The notes under the pieces were generated by a model that made no database searches, had not been told where the DNA came from, and saw only the letters and a list, made by a program, of their open reading frames with translations. The translations under genes were made by a program, and so were the position numbers. Positions 17,732 to 27,280 of a stretch of DNA of 64,000 bases are shown here, piece by piece. Numbering within the stretch: the stretch's first letter is position 1; each line of letters begins with the position of its first letter. Origin of the DNA: Micromonospora zingiberis (lineage in GTDB: Bacteria > Actinomycetota > Actinomycetes > Mycobacteriales > Micromonosporaceae); contig NZ_SJJR01000001.1 of NCBI RefSeq assembly GCF_004331455.1, positions 62,001 through 126,000 on the forward strand. The letters run 5' to 3'.

Positions 17732-18039
17732 CGGTGTGCCGTCGACAACCGATCGGGCCATCGCGTGGGACCGCGCGCATTAAGGCTTGAAAACCTGTCG
17801 AGTTAGTGGGATATTCGGTGCGCGGTCGGGGCGACTGATCGACGCTGCCGCGCCGGCACGGGCCGAGCGTGACGGCGGATCGTCGCCGTCGAGGTGCGGC
17901 CTGCCGGGCATCGGAGCCCGGTCCGCGACCGCGACCCACCCCCTGTTTCTTCGCTGGCAACTCAAATCGGGCAAATTCCCTATCTAATCGGTCGGATTTA
18001 TATAGTGCGGGCGCGCACTGGATGGAGGACACGACTGCG
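17732..18039 (+). promoter_or_regulatory. Intergenic control region before the sulfate operon, with boxes 2 and 3
   Basis: No gene is evident in these 308 bases. TTGAAA (17787-17792), 17 bp and GATATT (17810-17815) form a promoter. Box 2, read on the minus strand, is AATATCC-N13-GGTTTTC and covers exactly that promoter (17789-17815), so a bound regulator would block it. Box 3, AAATTCC-N14-GGATTTA (17973-18000), abuts TATATA (17999-18004) about 36 bases before the binding-protein start. The 150 bases between are G/C rich with no obvious riboswitch or leader peptide. Confidence 0.5.
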
Positions 18040-19059
18040 ATGAGGCACCGGATCAGAACGGCCATCGCTCTCGCCATGGTCACCGGCCTGGCCCTGTCTG
18101 GCTGCGGCGGCGGCACCGCCGCGAGCGACTCCAGCACGTTGAACATCGTCGGTTTCGCGGTGCCCGAGGCGGCGAACAAGGCCATCGCCGCGGAGTGGAC
18201 CAAGACCGAGGCGGGCAAGGGGGTGCGCTTCAAGACCTCGTACGGCGCCTCCGGCGACCAGAGCCGCGCGGTGGTCTCCGGCCTGAAGGCCGACTACGTG
18301 CACTTCTCCGTGAGCAGCGACGTGACCCGCCTGGTCGACGCCGGCCTGGTCGACGAGGGCTGGGACGACGGCTCGAACAAGGGGATCGTGTCGTCCTCGG
18401 TGGTGGTCCTGGCGGTACGCAAGGGCAACCCCAAGAACATCCAGGGTTGGGACGACCTGATCAAGCCCGGCATCGGCATCGTCACCCCCAACCCCGCCTC
18501 CTCGGGTGCCGCCCGCTGGAACGCCCTCGCCGCCTGGGGACACATCTCCGCCAACGGCGGCACCGACGCCCAGGCCGAGGAGTACCTCACCAAGCTCTTC
18601 GCCAACGTGGTGTCGCTGCCCAACAGCGGCCGGGACGCCACCACCACCTTCCTCGGTGGCACCGGCGACGTGCTGCTCGCCTACGAGAACGAGACCATCC
18701 TGGCCCGGCAGAACGGCGAGGAACTCGACTGGGTCCTGCCCGCCACCACCATCCTGATCCAGAACCCGGGCGCGATCCTCAAGGACGCCGACCCGAAGGC
18801 GAAGCAGTGGCTGGACTTCGTGCTCGGCCCGCAGGGGCAGCGGCAGTTCGCCCTGACCGGCTTCCGTCCGATCATCGACGGGGTCGACACCAGCGGCATC
18901 GAGGGCGCGCTCGACCCGAGCAACCCGTTCCCGGCGCCGCAGAAGCTGCTCACCGTCGACCAGGACTTCGAGAGCTGGTCGGCGCTGTCGAAGAAGTTCT
19001 TCGATGAGAACGAGGGCATCGTCACCAAGGTCATCGGGGCCTCTGGGAAGGCGAAGTGA
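18040..19059 (+). CDS. Sulfate/thiosulfate ABC transporter substrate-binding lipoprotein
   Basis: Binds sulfate-type oxyanions outside the membrane. ATG at 18040, with GGAGG at 18024-18028. Lipobox LSGC with Cys22; 339 residues. Family marks are LNIVGFAVPEAANKAIAAEW, the GASGDQSRAVVSGLKADYVH loop and the TPNPASSGAARWN anion-binding segment typical of Sbp/CysP. The operon continues with CysT, CysW and CysA homologues in the canonical order and with stop-start overlaps. Confidence 0.92.
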   Translation: MRHRIRTAIALAMVTGLALSGCGGGTAASDSSTLNIVGFAVPEAANKAIAAEWTKTEAGKGVRFKTSYGASGDQSRAVVSGLKADYVHFSVSSDVTRLVDAGLVDEGWDDGSNKGIVSSSVVVLAVRKGNPKNIQGWDDLIKPGIGIVTPNPASSGAARWNALAAWGHISANGGTDAQAEEYLTKLFANVVSLPNSGRDATTTFLGGTGDVLLAYENETILARQNGEELDWVLPATTILIQNPGAILKDADPKAKQWLDFVLGPQGQRQFALTGFRPIIDGVDTSGIEGALDPSNPFPAPQKLLTVDQDFESWSALSKKFFDENEGIVTKVIGASGKAK

Positions 19060-19904
19060 CCTCGGCCACCCTTGCTCCGGACCGGCCGGCGGGCAACCGC
19101 CGGTCGGTGCGGGGCGGCCTGCCGCTGACCCGGGTGTCCGGGCTGGGCCTCGGTGTGGCGATGGTGTGGTTCAGCCTGCTCGTGCTGATCCCGCTGGCCG
19201 CCGTCGCGGTGACGGCCGCCGGCGGCGGATGGGACGGCTTCTGGCGGACGGTGACCAACGAGCAGACCGCCGCCACCATCCGGCTGACCGTGGGCACCGC
19301 GCTGCTCGTCACCCTGGTCAACATCGTGATGGGCACCCTGATCGCCTGGGTCCTGGTGCGCGACAACTTCTTCGGCAAGCGGGCGTTGGAGATCCTCATC
19401 GACGTACCGTTCGCGTTGCCGACGATCGTCGCCGGCCTGGTGCTGCTGTCGCTGTACGGGCCGGGCAGCCCGCTCGGGGTGAACATCGCCAACACCCGGA
19501 TCGCGGTGTTCCTCGCCTTCCTCTTCGTCACGCTGCCGTTCATCGTGCGGACCGTGCAGCCGGTGCTGGCCGAACTCGACCCGGAGGTGGAGGAGGCCGC
19601 CGCGTCGTTGGGGGCCAGCCGGTACACCACCTTCCGGCGGATCGTCCTGCCGAGCCTCACCCCGGCCATCGCGGCCGGCGCCGCGTTGTCGTTCGCCCGC
19701 GCGGTCGGCGAGTACGGCTCCCTGGTCCTGCTCACCGGCAACCTGCCGATGCGTACCGAGGTGGCCTCCGTACGCATCCTCAGCAGCATCGAGAACGACA
19801 ACCTCGACAGCGCGGCGGCCGTCGCGGTGGTGCTGCTGGCCATCTCGTTGGCCGTCATCGTCGTACTCGACGTCATCCAGCGGAGGGTGATGCGCCGTGG
19901 CTGA
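19056..19904 (+). CDS. cysT: Sulfate ABC transporter permease CysT
   Basis: Membrane subunit, 282 residues, GTG overlapping the previous stop. The first helix is GVAMVWFSLLVLIPLAAVAV. The segment IDVPFALPTIVAGLVLLSLY and the EAA loop EEAAASLGASRYTTFRRIVL-PSLTP are characteristic of CysT (CysU). The ending FARAVGEYGSLVLLTGNLP is also typical. It overlaps cysW by eight bases. Confidence 0.94.
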   Translation: MTSATLAPDRPAGNRRSVRGGLPLTRVSGLGLGVAMVWFSLLVLIPLAAVAVTAAGGGWDGFWRTVTNEQTAATIRLTVGTALLVTLVNIVMGTLIAWVLVRDNFFGKRALEILIDVPFALPTIVAGLVLLSLYGPGSPLGVNIANTRIAVFLAFLFVTLPFIVRTVQPVLAELDPEVEEAAASLGASRYTTFRRIVLPSLTPAIAAGAALSFARAVGEYGSLVLLTGNLPMRTEVASVRILSSIENDNLDSAAAVAVVLLAISLAVIVVLDVIQRRVMRRG

Positions 19905-20733
19905 ACATCTGATCGCCGCCCGCACCCAGGTCGGCCGTCGTCCCGGGCGGTACGTGCTGCGGATCGTGGTCACCGCGTACCTGTTCTTCCTGGTGGCGTG
20001 GCCGCTGTACCTCGTCGGCCGGAACGCCTTCGCCGACGGCCTGACCAGTCTGAACGACATCCTCACCGATCCCGACGTGACCCACGCGCTGCGGCTGTCC
20101 GTGGTGATCGCGGTGGCCGCTGTCGTGATCAACACGGTGTTCGGCGTCGGCATCTCGATCCTGCTGGTCCGCTACGACTTCCCCGGCAAGCGGACCCTCA
20201 ACGCCCTGCTCGACATGCCGCTGTCGGTCTCGCCCATCGTCGTCGGCCTCGCCCTGGTCCTGGTCTACGGCGGTCGGGAGGGCTGGTTCGGTCCGACGCT
20301 CGAATCGGCCGGCCTACAGATCATCTTCGCGGTGCCGGGCATGGTGCTGGCCACCGTGTTCGTGGCGTTGCCGCTGGTCATCCGGGAGGTCGTACCGGTC
20401 CTTCAGGAGGTCGGCGACGAGCAGGAGCAGGCCGCCCGCAGCCTCGGCGCCAACGCCGTGCAGACGTTCCGCCGGATCACCCTTCCGGCGATCAAGTGGG
20501 GCGTCATCTACGGCGTCGTGCTCAGCCTGGCCCGCTCCCTCGGCGAGTTCGGCGCGGTCAAGGTGGTCTCCGGCAACGTGCTCGGCGAGACCCGTACGGC
20601 CACCCTCGTCGTCGAGGAGAAGTACCTGAACTTCGATAAGGGCGGCTCGTACGCGACCGCGTTCCTGCTGGCCCTCGTCGCCGTCGCCTGCATCATCGTC
20701 GTGTCCGTCCTCAGGCCGAAGGAAGACCGTTGA
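19897..20733 (+). CDS. cysW: Sulfate ABC transporter permease CysW
   Basis: Second permease, 278 residues from the GTG at 19897. The motifs [20 protein letters not shown] and [26 protein letters not shown] match CysW. The segment [19 protein letters not shown] is the CysW counterpart of the CysT ending. It overlaps cysA by TTGA. Confidence 0.94.
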   Translation: MAEHLIAARTQVGRRPGRYVLRIVVTAYLFFLVAWPLYLVGRNAFADGLTSLNDILTDPDVTHALRLSVVIAVAAVVINTVFGVGISILLVRYDFPGKRTLNALLDMPLSVSPIVVGLALVLVYGGREGWFGPTLESAGLQIIFAVPGMVLATVFVALPLVIREVVPVLQEVGDEQEQAARSLGANAVQTFRRITLPAIKWGVIYGVVLSLARSLGEFGAVKVVSGNVLGETRTATLVVEEKYLNFDKGGSYATAFLLALVAVACIIVVSVLRPKEDR

Positions 20734-21743
20734 GCATCGAAATTGTCAACGTCGGCAAGCGTTTCGGCGACTTCGTCGCGCTGGACGACGTGTCGGTGAG
20801 TATCCCGTCCGGCCGGCTCACGGCCCTGCTCGGTCCCTCCGGCGGCGGCAAGTCCACGCTGCTGCGGATCATCGCGGGCCTGGAGCGCGCCGACACCGGG
20901 AAGGTGGAGATCGAGGGGGTGGACGCCACCCGCCTGCCACCGCAGAAGCGCAACGTCGGTTTCGTGTTCCAGCACTACGCCGCCTTCAAACACCTGACCG
21001 TACGCCGTAACGTCGCGTTCGGTCTGGAGATCCGCAAGCGCCCCAAGGACGAGGTCCGAAGCCGGGTCGACGAACTGCTCGCGCTGGTGCACCTGGAACA
21101 GTTCGCCGAGCGGCTGCCCGCGCAGCTGTCCGGTGGGCAGCGCCAGCGGATGGCGTTGGCCCGGGCGCTGGCCGTCGAGCCGACCGTACTGCTGCTGGAC
21201 GAGCCGTTCGGCGCCCTGGACGCCAAGGTCCGCAAGGAGTTGCGGGACTGGCTGCGCCGGCTGCACGACGAGGTGCACGTCACCACCGTCTTCGTCACCC
21301 ACGACCAGGAGGAGGCGCTGGAGGTGGCCGACGAGATCGTGGTGATCAACGAGGGTCGAGTGGAGCAGATCGGCTCGCCCGACGACCTGTACGACCAGCC
21401 GGCCAACGAGTTCGTCATGCGCTTCCTCGGCCCTGTCACCCAGCTCGGTGACCAGCTGGTGCGCCCGCACGACCTGCGACTCTCCACCGACCTGACCGGC
21501 ACCACCGGCGCTGCCGCGCGGGTCACCCGGGTGACCCGGATCGGCTTCGAGATCCGGGTGGACGTCGCCACGACCGGCGGTCAGCCGGTGACGGTGACGC
21601 TCACCCGTAACGAGTTCCTCGCCCTGGGCATCGAGGTCGACTCCGACGTCCGCGTCTCGCTCACCCCCGGCAGCCCCACCACCACCGTGAGCGCCCCCAC
21701 CCAACCTCCCACCAAGGCCCCCGCCCTGACCCCCACCCCCTGA
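20730..21743 (+). CDS. cysA: Sulfate ABC transporter ATPase CysA
   Basis: ATPase that energises sulfate import, 337 residues from the TTG at 20730 overlapping the cysW stop. Walker [11 protein letters not shown]-loop [13 protein letters not shown], signature LSGGQRQRM, Walker [14 protein letters not shown], switch [10 protein letters not shown]. The C-terminal part (about 240-320) is the TOBE-like regulatory domain. It ends in a Pro/Thr-rich tail that family members usually lack. Confidence 0.95.
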   Translation: MSIEIVNVGKRFGDFVALDDVSVSIPSGRLTALLGPSGGGKSTLLRIIAGLERADTGKVEIEGVDATRLPPQKRNVGFVFQHYAAFKHLTVRRNVAFGLEIRKRPKDEVRSRVDELLALVHLEQFAERLPAQLSGGQRQRMALARALAVEPTVLLLDEPFGALDAKVRKELRDWLRRLHDEVHVTTVFVTHDQEEALEVADEIVVINEGRVEQIGSPDDLYDQPANEFVMRFLGPVTQLGDQLVRPHDLRLSTDLTGTTGAAARVTRVTRIGFEIRVDVATTGGQPVTVTLTRNEFLALGIEVDSDVRVSLTPGSPTTTVSAPTQPPTKAPALTPTP

Positions 21744-21753
21744 CCCTTCCCCC

Positions 21754-21813
21754 CGAACCCCCGCCCAACCCCGCCGCTCGGCTTGGTCGAGGTTGCGGGG
21801 TTTCGGGGGTTTG
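21754..21813 (+). terminator. Compound hairpin after cysA
   Basis: Nested inverted repeats, CGAACCCCCG (21754-21763) with CGGGGGTTTG (21804-21813) and AACCCCGC (21767-21774) with GCGGGGTT (21795-21802), can fold into one interrupted stem 11 bases after the operon's end. Confidence 0.6.
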
Positions 21814-21877
21814 CGGGCAGTTGGGGAGGGATTATTGGGGTCAAGTGGGGACGGGGACGCGATGGTGGGTGGCGGGT

Positions 21878-23707
21878 GTGCGGGAGACAGCGGTTGAGCC
21901 GGTTGTCCGTGGCGAGGACGGCAGTCTGGCCGAGCAGGTGTGGCGCAACGCGGCGGAAGATCCGGACGCGGTGCAGTTCATCCGCCCGGACCCGGACCCC
22001 CGGTCCTGGCCGGTGCGGCGGTCCGGCCGCGGTGGCGCCCTGCCGGTGACCTGCCGACAGTTCCGCGACGACGTGCTCGCGTTGGCCCGTGGTTTCCTCG
22101 CCGCCGGGCTGGCCAACGGCGACCGGGTCGGGTTGCTCTGCCGCACCCGCTACGAGTGGACGCTCGTCGACTACGCGCTCTGGTCGATCGGCGTGGTCAC
22201 CGTACCGATCTACGACACCTCCAGCACCGACCAGATCCGGTGGATCCTCGCCGACTCCGGCGCGGTCGGTTGCGTGGTGGAGACGGCCGACCACGCCGCC
22301 ACGGTCGACGGACTGCGGCCGGAACTGCCCGCGTTGCGGGAGAGCTGGCGCGTCGACAACGGCAGCCTCATCGAGCTGGCCGCCCGGGGGCGGACCGTCG
22401 ACGCCGGTGCGGTCGACACCCGCCGTTACGCGGTGACCGGCGACGACCTGGCCACCATCGTCTACACCAGCGGCACCACCGGCCCGCCGAAAGGCTGCAT
22501 GCTGACCCATCGCAACATCTCCGCCGACATCGGCAACGCGACCGTGGTGCTGCCGCAGCTGCTGCATCCCGGGGCGTCGACGGTGCTGTTCCTGCCGCTG
22601 GCGCACGCCTTCGCCCGGCTGATCCAGGTCGGCATGGTGTGCAACCGGGCCACGCTGGTGCACAGCGCCGACGTCTCCGGGGTGCTCGACCAACTGCGCC
22701 GGTTCCGGCCCACGTTCATTCTGGCCGTACCGCGGATGTTCGAGAAGATGCACGACCAGGCGCGGCGCACCGCCGAGGACACCCACCGGGGCGTGCTGTT
22801 CGCCCTCGGCGAGCGGACGGCACTGCGGTACAGCCAGGCCCTGGACCGGCCGGGCGGACCGGGCCCGTTGCTGCGCCTGGCGCACCTGCTGTTCGACCTG
22901 GCCGTGTACCGCCGGCTGCGCGCCGCGCTCGGCGGCCGGTGCCGGATGGCCATCGTGGGTGGGGCGCCGCTGGGGGAGCGGCTCGCCCATTTCTTCCGGG
23001 GCGTGGGCATCACGGTGCTGGAGGGGTACGGCTTGACCGAGACCTCCCCGGCGTTGACGGCGAACCTGCCCACGGCGATGCGGATCGGTACGGTCGGCCG
23101 TCCCCTGCCCGGCGTGCGGATCCGCATCGCCGACAACGGGGAGGTCCTCGCTCGTGGACAGGTGGTCTTCCCCGGCTACTGGAACAACCCGGACGCCACC
23201 CGCGAGGCGCTGACCGACGACGGCTGGTTCCGCACCGGCGATCTTGGTCGGCTCGACGACGACGGTTACCTGCGGATCACCGGCCGGACGAAGGAGATCA
23301 TGGTCACCGCGGCGGGCAAGAACCTGGCACCGGCGCCGATCGAGGAACGCATCCGAGCACATCCCCTGGTCAGTCAGGTGATGCTCGTCGCCGACGGGCG
23401 CCCGTACGCCGCCGCGCTGGTCACCGTCGATCCGCAGGCCTGGCAGCGGTGGCGCAACCAGCACGGGCATCCCGGCGCCTCGCTGGCCAAGCTCCGCGAC
23501 GACCCACAGCTGCGGGCCGAGATCCAGGACGCGGTCGACCAGGCCAACCGGACCGTGTCGCACGCCGAGCAGGTGAAGACGTTCCGGATCCTGCCCCGCG
23601 ACCTCACCGAGGCCGACGGGGAACTCACCCCCACCCTCAAAATCAAACGGGAGGCGGTGCAGGACCACTTCGCCGACGACGTGGCCGTCCTGTTCCGCGG
23701 GCACTGA
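21878..23707 (+). CDS. Long-chain fatty-acid--CoA ligase (FadD15-like)
   Basis: Activates long-chain fatty acids through an acyl-adenylate to acyl-CoA, on the inner face of the membrane. The GTG at 21878 gives 609 residues with the usual start VRETAVEPVVRGEDGSLAE. The AMP-binding signature YTSGTTGPPKGCMLTH, the motif GYGLTETSPALT, the hinge WFRTGDLGRLDDDGYLRITG and KEIMVTAAGKNLAP are all intact. The length and C-terminus match the eukaryote-like FadD15 group of actinobacteria. Confidence 0.93.
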   Translation: MRETAVEPVVRGEDGSLAEQVWRNAAEDPDAVQFIRPDPDPRSWPVRRSGRGGALPVTCRQFRDDVLALARGFLAAGLANGDRVGLLCRTRYEWTLVDYALWSIGVVTVPIYDTSSTDQIRWILADSGAVGCVVETADHAATVDGLRPELPALRESWRVDNGSLIELAARGRTVDAGAVDTRRYAVTGDDLATIVYTSGTTGPPKGCMLTHRNISADIGNATVVLPQLLHPGASTVLFLPLAHAFARLIQVGMVCNRATLVHSADVSGVLDQLRRFRPTFILAVPRMFEKMHDQARRTAEDTHRGVLFALGERTALRYSQALDRPGGPGPLLRLAHLLFDLAVYRRLRAALGGRCRMAIVGGAPLGERLAHFFRGVGITVLEGYGLTETSPALTANLPTAMRIGTVGRPLPGVRIRIADNGEVLARGQVVFPGYWNNPDATREALTDDGWFRTGDLGRLDDDGYLRITGRTKEIMVTAAGKNLAPAPIEERIRAHPLVSQVMLVADGRPYAAALVTVDPQAWQRWRNQHGHPGASLAKLRDDPQLRAEIQDAVDQANRTVSHAEQVKTFRILPRDLTEADGELTPTLKIKREAVQDHFADDVAVLFRGH

Positions 23708-23809
23708 GCTGGGAGCTTCCCGCCCCGACACGCCGAACGCTCTGCGGTCGAACCGTTGCGGCACGTTAAGGTGCGTTCGCATCTGGTGACTCGTGGCATG
23801 GAGAATTCG

Positions 23810-25075
23810 GTGACGCGTCGACGGCGAGGGTGGCCGAGCCGTACCCTGCTGCGGCTCGGATTCCTGGCCGTCCTGGCCGGCTGCGCCTGGGGGGCGCACG
23901 AGATCGCGGCGGTCGACGTCGCCCACGCCGCCGAGTCGCCGAAGGCGACCACGTCGGACACACCGATCGACCAGTTGGCCGACCTGGTCCGTGACATCGT
24001 CGTCCCGCTGGCCCGCGTGGCACCCCTCGGAGACCGCAGCGGCGACGCCCTCCGCCCACCGGCGGCCACACACCCGCCACACGATCCGCCAGCCCCGGTG
24101 CCGCCACGCGAGCCCGAGGCGCAGACACCGCCGCCGCACCAGCCACCGGCACCGCCGCACCAGCCTGATCCGCCGGCCCAGCCACCGGCGGCGGCTCCGC
24201 CGCACCGGTCTGAGCCGCACGTGCCGCCGCAGCAGCCGCAACTGCCGCCGCAGCAGCCGCCAGGGCAGACGCCGCCGCGCGAGCCCGAGGCGCAGACGCC
24301 GGATGAGCGGCCGGCGCAGGAGACGGGGACGCCATCGCGCCGCGACGGCGCGCGGCCGGTCGAGCCGACCCCGCCGCCCGCCGTCGGCAAGGGCACCCGG
24401 TCGGATCCGGTCGGAGCGCTGCCGGCACTGCTCGCCCCGATCGTGACCGGACTCGACTCCATCGTGGCCGGGCTCGACCCAGTTCTGACCGGGCTCGACC
24501 CGATCCTGGCTGGGCTCGACCCGCTCCTTCGGGACCTCGCTCCGATCCTCGGCCCGCTCGAACCGGTGCTCGACATCCTGGATCCGATCGTCGCCCTGCC
24601 ACGGCCACCCGCGCCCGGTCCGGCCGTGCCCGAGCCCGACCCGGCACCGAATCCGGTGCTGCCGCCGGAGGCACCGACGCCGCCGGGCGAGACGCCGCCA
24701 TGCTGTCCGCCGCCGTCCGCCGAGCCGGACGCGCCCGACGGGCCCGCTGACCTTGCCGAGGCCGCTCCGGAGTTCACCGACCACGTCGGGGTCCGGTTTG
24801 TTCACCAGGTTGCGGCGCGTTGGCTCGCCGGTGGGGCGAAGGCCGCCCGTGGAGATTCCTCAGACCAGCGCTCCGAGTACGCCGTGACGCAGGCACCAGT
24901 GTCTCCGGGGCCGGCGACGAGCCGGGTCGACCCGACGCCGACCTCGCACCACAGCGCCGCCGAGTCGGGTCCGACGGCGTGGGCGCCGCCACCGGCGCGC
25001 AGCCAGTTGACCCGTCCCGCGCGGGCCCGACGGCGGCTGTCCCGATCGCCACGTCCCCGGAGCAGGCCGGCCTGA
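23810..25075 (+). CDS. Proline-rich exported protein with GLDP repeats
   Basis: Function unknown. The GTG at 23810 has GGAG six bases upstream and gives 421 residues; an ATG at 23798 is the alternative. A basic N-terminus precedes one hydrophobic segment (RLGFLAVLAGCAWGAHEIAAV), probably a signal peptide or anchor. Residues about 85-190 are Pro/Gln/Glu-rich. About 205-265 hold a regular LxPIxxGLDxIxxGLDPxL pattern with a 7-residue period, suggestive of an amphipathic helix or solenoid. Another Pro-rich stretch and an Arg-rich tail follow. It is not an enzyme I recognise. Confidence 0.72.
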   Translation: MTRRRRGWPSRTLLRLGFLAVLAGCAWGAHEIAAVDVAHAAESPKATTSDTPIDQLADLVRDIVVPLARVAPLGDRSGDALRPPAATHPPHDPPAPVPPREPEAQTPPPHQPPAPPHQPDPPAQPPAAAPPHRSEPHVPPQQPQLPPQQPPGQTPPREPEAQTPDERPAQETGTPSRRDGARPVEPTPPPAVGKGTRSDPVGALPALLAPIVTGLDSIVAGLDPVLTGLDPILAGLDPLLRDLAPILGPLEPVLDILDPIVALPRPPAPGPAVPEPDPAPNPVLPPEAPTPPGETPPCCPPPSAEPDAPDGPADLAEAAPEFTDHVGVRFVHQVAARWLAGGAKAARGDSSDQRSEYAVTQAPVSPGPATSRVDPTPTSHHSAAESGPTAWAPPPARSQLTRPARARRRLSRSPRPRSRPA

Positions 25076-25252
25076 CCGGCGGAGTCGACGCGACGCGCCG
25101 TGCCGCCGCAACCGTGACGGTCGGCCAGCGCACCACCTGACGGCTGCGATCGCGGCCGTGCGTCACCGGTCCGCCCGCCGCCCGCGTACGTGCGCGCGAC
25201 GCCGGACCAGCGCCCCCGCGCCACTCGGACTTTCGCCTCACCAGGAGTTCCC

Positions 25253-25957
25253 ATGCACCTTTCCCCGCCGGTCAACCGCGCCCGATGGCGCGACATCGAC
25301 TGGATCGTCGACCTCGTGACCGCCACCGTCGCCCCCACCACACTCGGGGCCTGGCTCGTGCCCGACCAGCGGCGGCGTCCCGCCGTGCTGGCCGCCGCCG
25401 CCCGCATCTGGATCGAACACGCGCTACTGTTCGGCGACGCGTTCCTGCTCAAGGACGGGGCGGCGGCGACCGTCTGGTTCCACCGCTACCGTCCGACCCC
25501 ACCACCGCCCCGCTACGAGGAGCGCATCGAGGACGCCTGCGGCGAGCACGTCGTACGCTTCCGCCGGCTGGAGCAGGTCCTCGCCGCGCGACGACCGCAG
25601 GAGGCCCACAACCACCTGGCGATCCTCGCGGCACCGCCGGACGCCGACCGGGCCGCCCAGGCCGCAGCGGTGCTCACCGGCAGCCACCGGCTGATGGACA
25701 CCCTCGGCCTGCCGATGTACGCCGAGACACACAACGACGCCGACCGTCGCCTCTACCGTCGCCTCGGCTATCGGGAGCGACACCGGGTGTCACGGCCGGA
25801 CGGTGCGCTCCTCGACGTCCTCTGGCGACCTGCGCCGTCGTTGGGCGTCCGCACCGTCGCGTACCCGCAACCAGCGGCCCGGCGCACCGCCCGAGGTGGC
25901 GGAGACCGGCTGGCTCTGGTGGCGGATCGGAGCGCCGACACGTCGTCCGGTCGCTGA
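25253..25957 (+). CDS. GNAT-like N-acetyltransferase-type protein
   Basis: ATG at 25253 with AGGAG at 25243-25247, 234 residues. The C-terminal half looks like a GNAT fold: HNHLAILAAPPDADRAAQAA, then MDTLGLPMYAETHNDADRRL and YRRLGYRERHRVSRPDG, where acyl-CoA enzymes have the final strands. The pyrophosphate-binding Q/RxxGxG/A motif is poorly kept, so activity and substrate are uncertain. It is monocistronic and converges with the polymerase IV gene. Confidence 0.68.
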   Translation: MHLSPPVNRARWRDIDWIVDLVTATVAPTTLGAWLVPDQRRRPAVLAAAARIWIEHALLFGDAFLLKDGAAATVWFHRYRPTPPPPRYEERIEDACGEHVVRFRRLEQVLAARRPQEAHNHLAILAAPPDADRAAQAAAVLTGSHRLMDTLGLPMYAETHNDADRRLYRRLGYRERHRVSRPDGALLDVLWRPAPSLGVRTVAYPQPAARRTARGGGDRLALVADRSADTSSGR

Positions 25958-26006
25958 GCTGACCGGGCCAAGCTCACCGGGCCGCTGGTGAGCAGCGGAC
26001 CTCTCC

Positions 26007-26040
26007 GGTGCGGGTGGGCTCTGAGCGGTCCACCCGCACC
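26007..26040. terminator. Bidirectional hairpin between convergent genes
   Basis: A perfect 11-bp stem, GGTGCGGGTGG (26007-26017) with its complement at 26030-26040 and a 12-nt loop, lies between the GNAT-like gene and the end of dinB. It can serve both strands. Confidence 0.65.
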
Positions 26041-26069
26041 ACCTGAGGTGTTCGTCACCGAGGGCCGGC

Positions 26070-27257
26070 TCAGTCGGGCAACAGGGGCATCTCCGGGCCG
26101 GTGTCGTGGCCGAGCAGCACCGCACGGGTCAGGGCGGTGGAGCCGAAGCGCTCGCGGACCGCGTCGACGGCGGCGTCCAGGTCGGCGGAGGGGTCGGGGT
26201 GCCAGGGCAGCGTGAGTTGGACGTGCCCGTCGCCCAGATTGCCGACCGCGACACCGATCAGCGTGACGCCGCGCCGCTCGATCTCGGGCTGCGCCGTCCG
26301 CAGCAGTGCGCGGGCGGCGCCGAGCACGGTGCCGGTGTCGGCGGTCGCCTTGGCCAGCGTGCGGGAGCGGGTGGCCCGGGTGTAGTCGGCGAAGCGCAGT
26401 CGCAGGGTGATGGTCCGCCCGGTTCGGGCGGCTGACCGTAGTCGCCGGGTGACCCGGTCGACCAGGCCCGCGAGGATCGCCTCCAACTCGGCCGAGGACT
26501 GCCCCGATCGCCCCAGAGCGTGTTGCGCGCCCATCGAGCCCCGGCGTCGACCCATCTGCACCGGGCGCGGGTCATGGTTGTGCGCCAGCGCGTGCAGGTG
26601 CCGCCCGGCGCCGCCACCGAGCAGGGAGACCAGCGTCGCCTCGCCGAGGCGGGCCACCTCACCGACGGTACGGATCCGATGCTGGCGGAGCTTCCCGGCG
26701 GTGACCGGCCCGACTCCCCACAGTCGCTCGACCGGCAGCGGGTGCAGGAAAGCCAGTTCCCCGGCCGGCGGCACGACCAGCAGGCCGTCCGGCTTGGCCA
26801 CTCCACTGGCCACCTTGGCGAGGAACTTCGTCCGGGCCACCCCGACCGTGATCGGCAGTCCGACCTGGTGCCGGATGGCCTGGCGTAACTCGGCGGCGAT
26901 GTCGGCCGGTGGCCCGACCAGGCGGCGCAGGCCGCCGACGTCGAGGAACGCCTCGTCGATGGAGAGTCCTTCGACCAGGGGTGTGGTCTGCCGGAAGATC
27001 TCGAAGACCGCCCGGCTGGCCGCATTGTAGGCCGCCATCCGGGGCGGTACGACGACCGCCTCCGGGCACAGCCGGCGCGCCTGCCCGCCTCCCATGCCAC
27101 TGCGTACGCCCCGGGCCTTGGCCTGGTAACTGGCGGCCAGCACCACGCCACCGCCGACGATCACCGCACGGCCCCGCAGCCGTGGGTCGTCACGTTGCTC
27201 GACCGAGGCGTAGAACGCGTCCAGGTCGGCATGCAGGATGGTGGCCTCGCCCAACAC
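26070..27257 (-). CDS. dinB: DNA polymerase IV (Y family)
   Basis: Error-prone translesion polymerase. From the GTG at 27257 it has 395 residues. The open frame upstream is antisense to other DNA. Catalytic acidic residues are visible: Asp11 in HADLDAFYASVEQ, and Asp101 and Glu102 in LSIDEAFLDV. The helix-hairpin-helix LWGVGPVTAGKLRQHRIRTV and the little-finger domain are present. The C-terminus PEMPLLPD may be a beta-clamp binding peptide. It is the last gene of a minus-strand run starting at 29813. No LexA-type box is obvious within the 23-base gap upstream. Confidence 0.93.
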   Translation of the reverse strand: MLGEATILHADLDAFYASVEQRDDPRLRGRAVIVGGGVVLAASYQAKARGVRSGMGGGQARRLCPEAVVVPPRMAAYNAASRAVFEIFRQTTPLVEGLSIDEAFLDVGGLRRLVGPPADIAAELRQAIRHQVGLPITVGVARTKFLAKVASGVAKPDGLLVVPPAGELAFLHPLPVERLWGVGPVTAGKLRQHRIRTVGEVARLGEATLVSLLGGGAGRHLHALAHNHDPRPVQMGRRRGSMGAQHALGRSGQSSAELEAILAGLVDRVTRRLRSAARTGRTITLRLRFADYTRATRSRTLAKATADTGTVLGAARALLRTAQPEIERRGVTLIGVAVGNLGDGHVQLTLPWHPDPSADLDAAVDAVRERFGSTALTRAVLLGHDTGPEMPLLPD

Positions 27258-27280
27258 CCGGCCATCCTCGCACAGGTGTA

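Noticed and set aside
21581..24805. Very long open frame on the minus strand (over 1000 codons) across cysA, fadD and the Pro-rich gene
   Set aside because: It is antisense to genes with clear family motifs. Long antisense frames are expected in high-GC coding DNA, and its product is low-complexity without domains.
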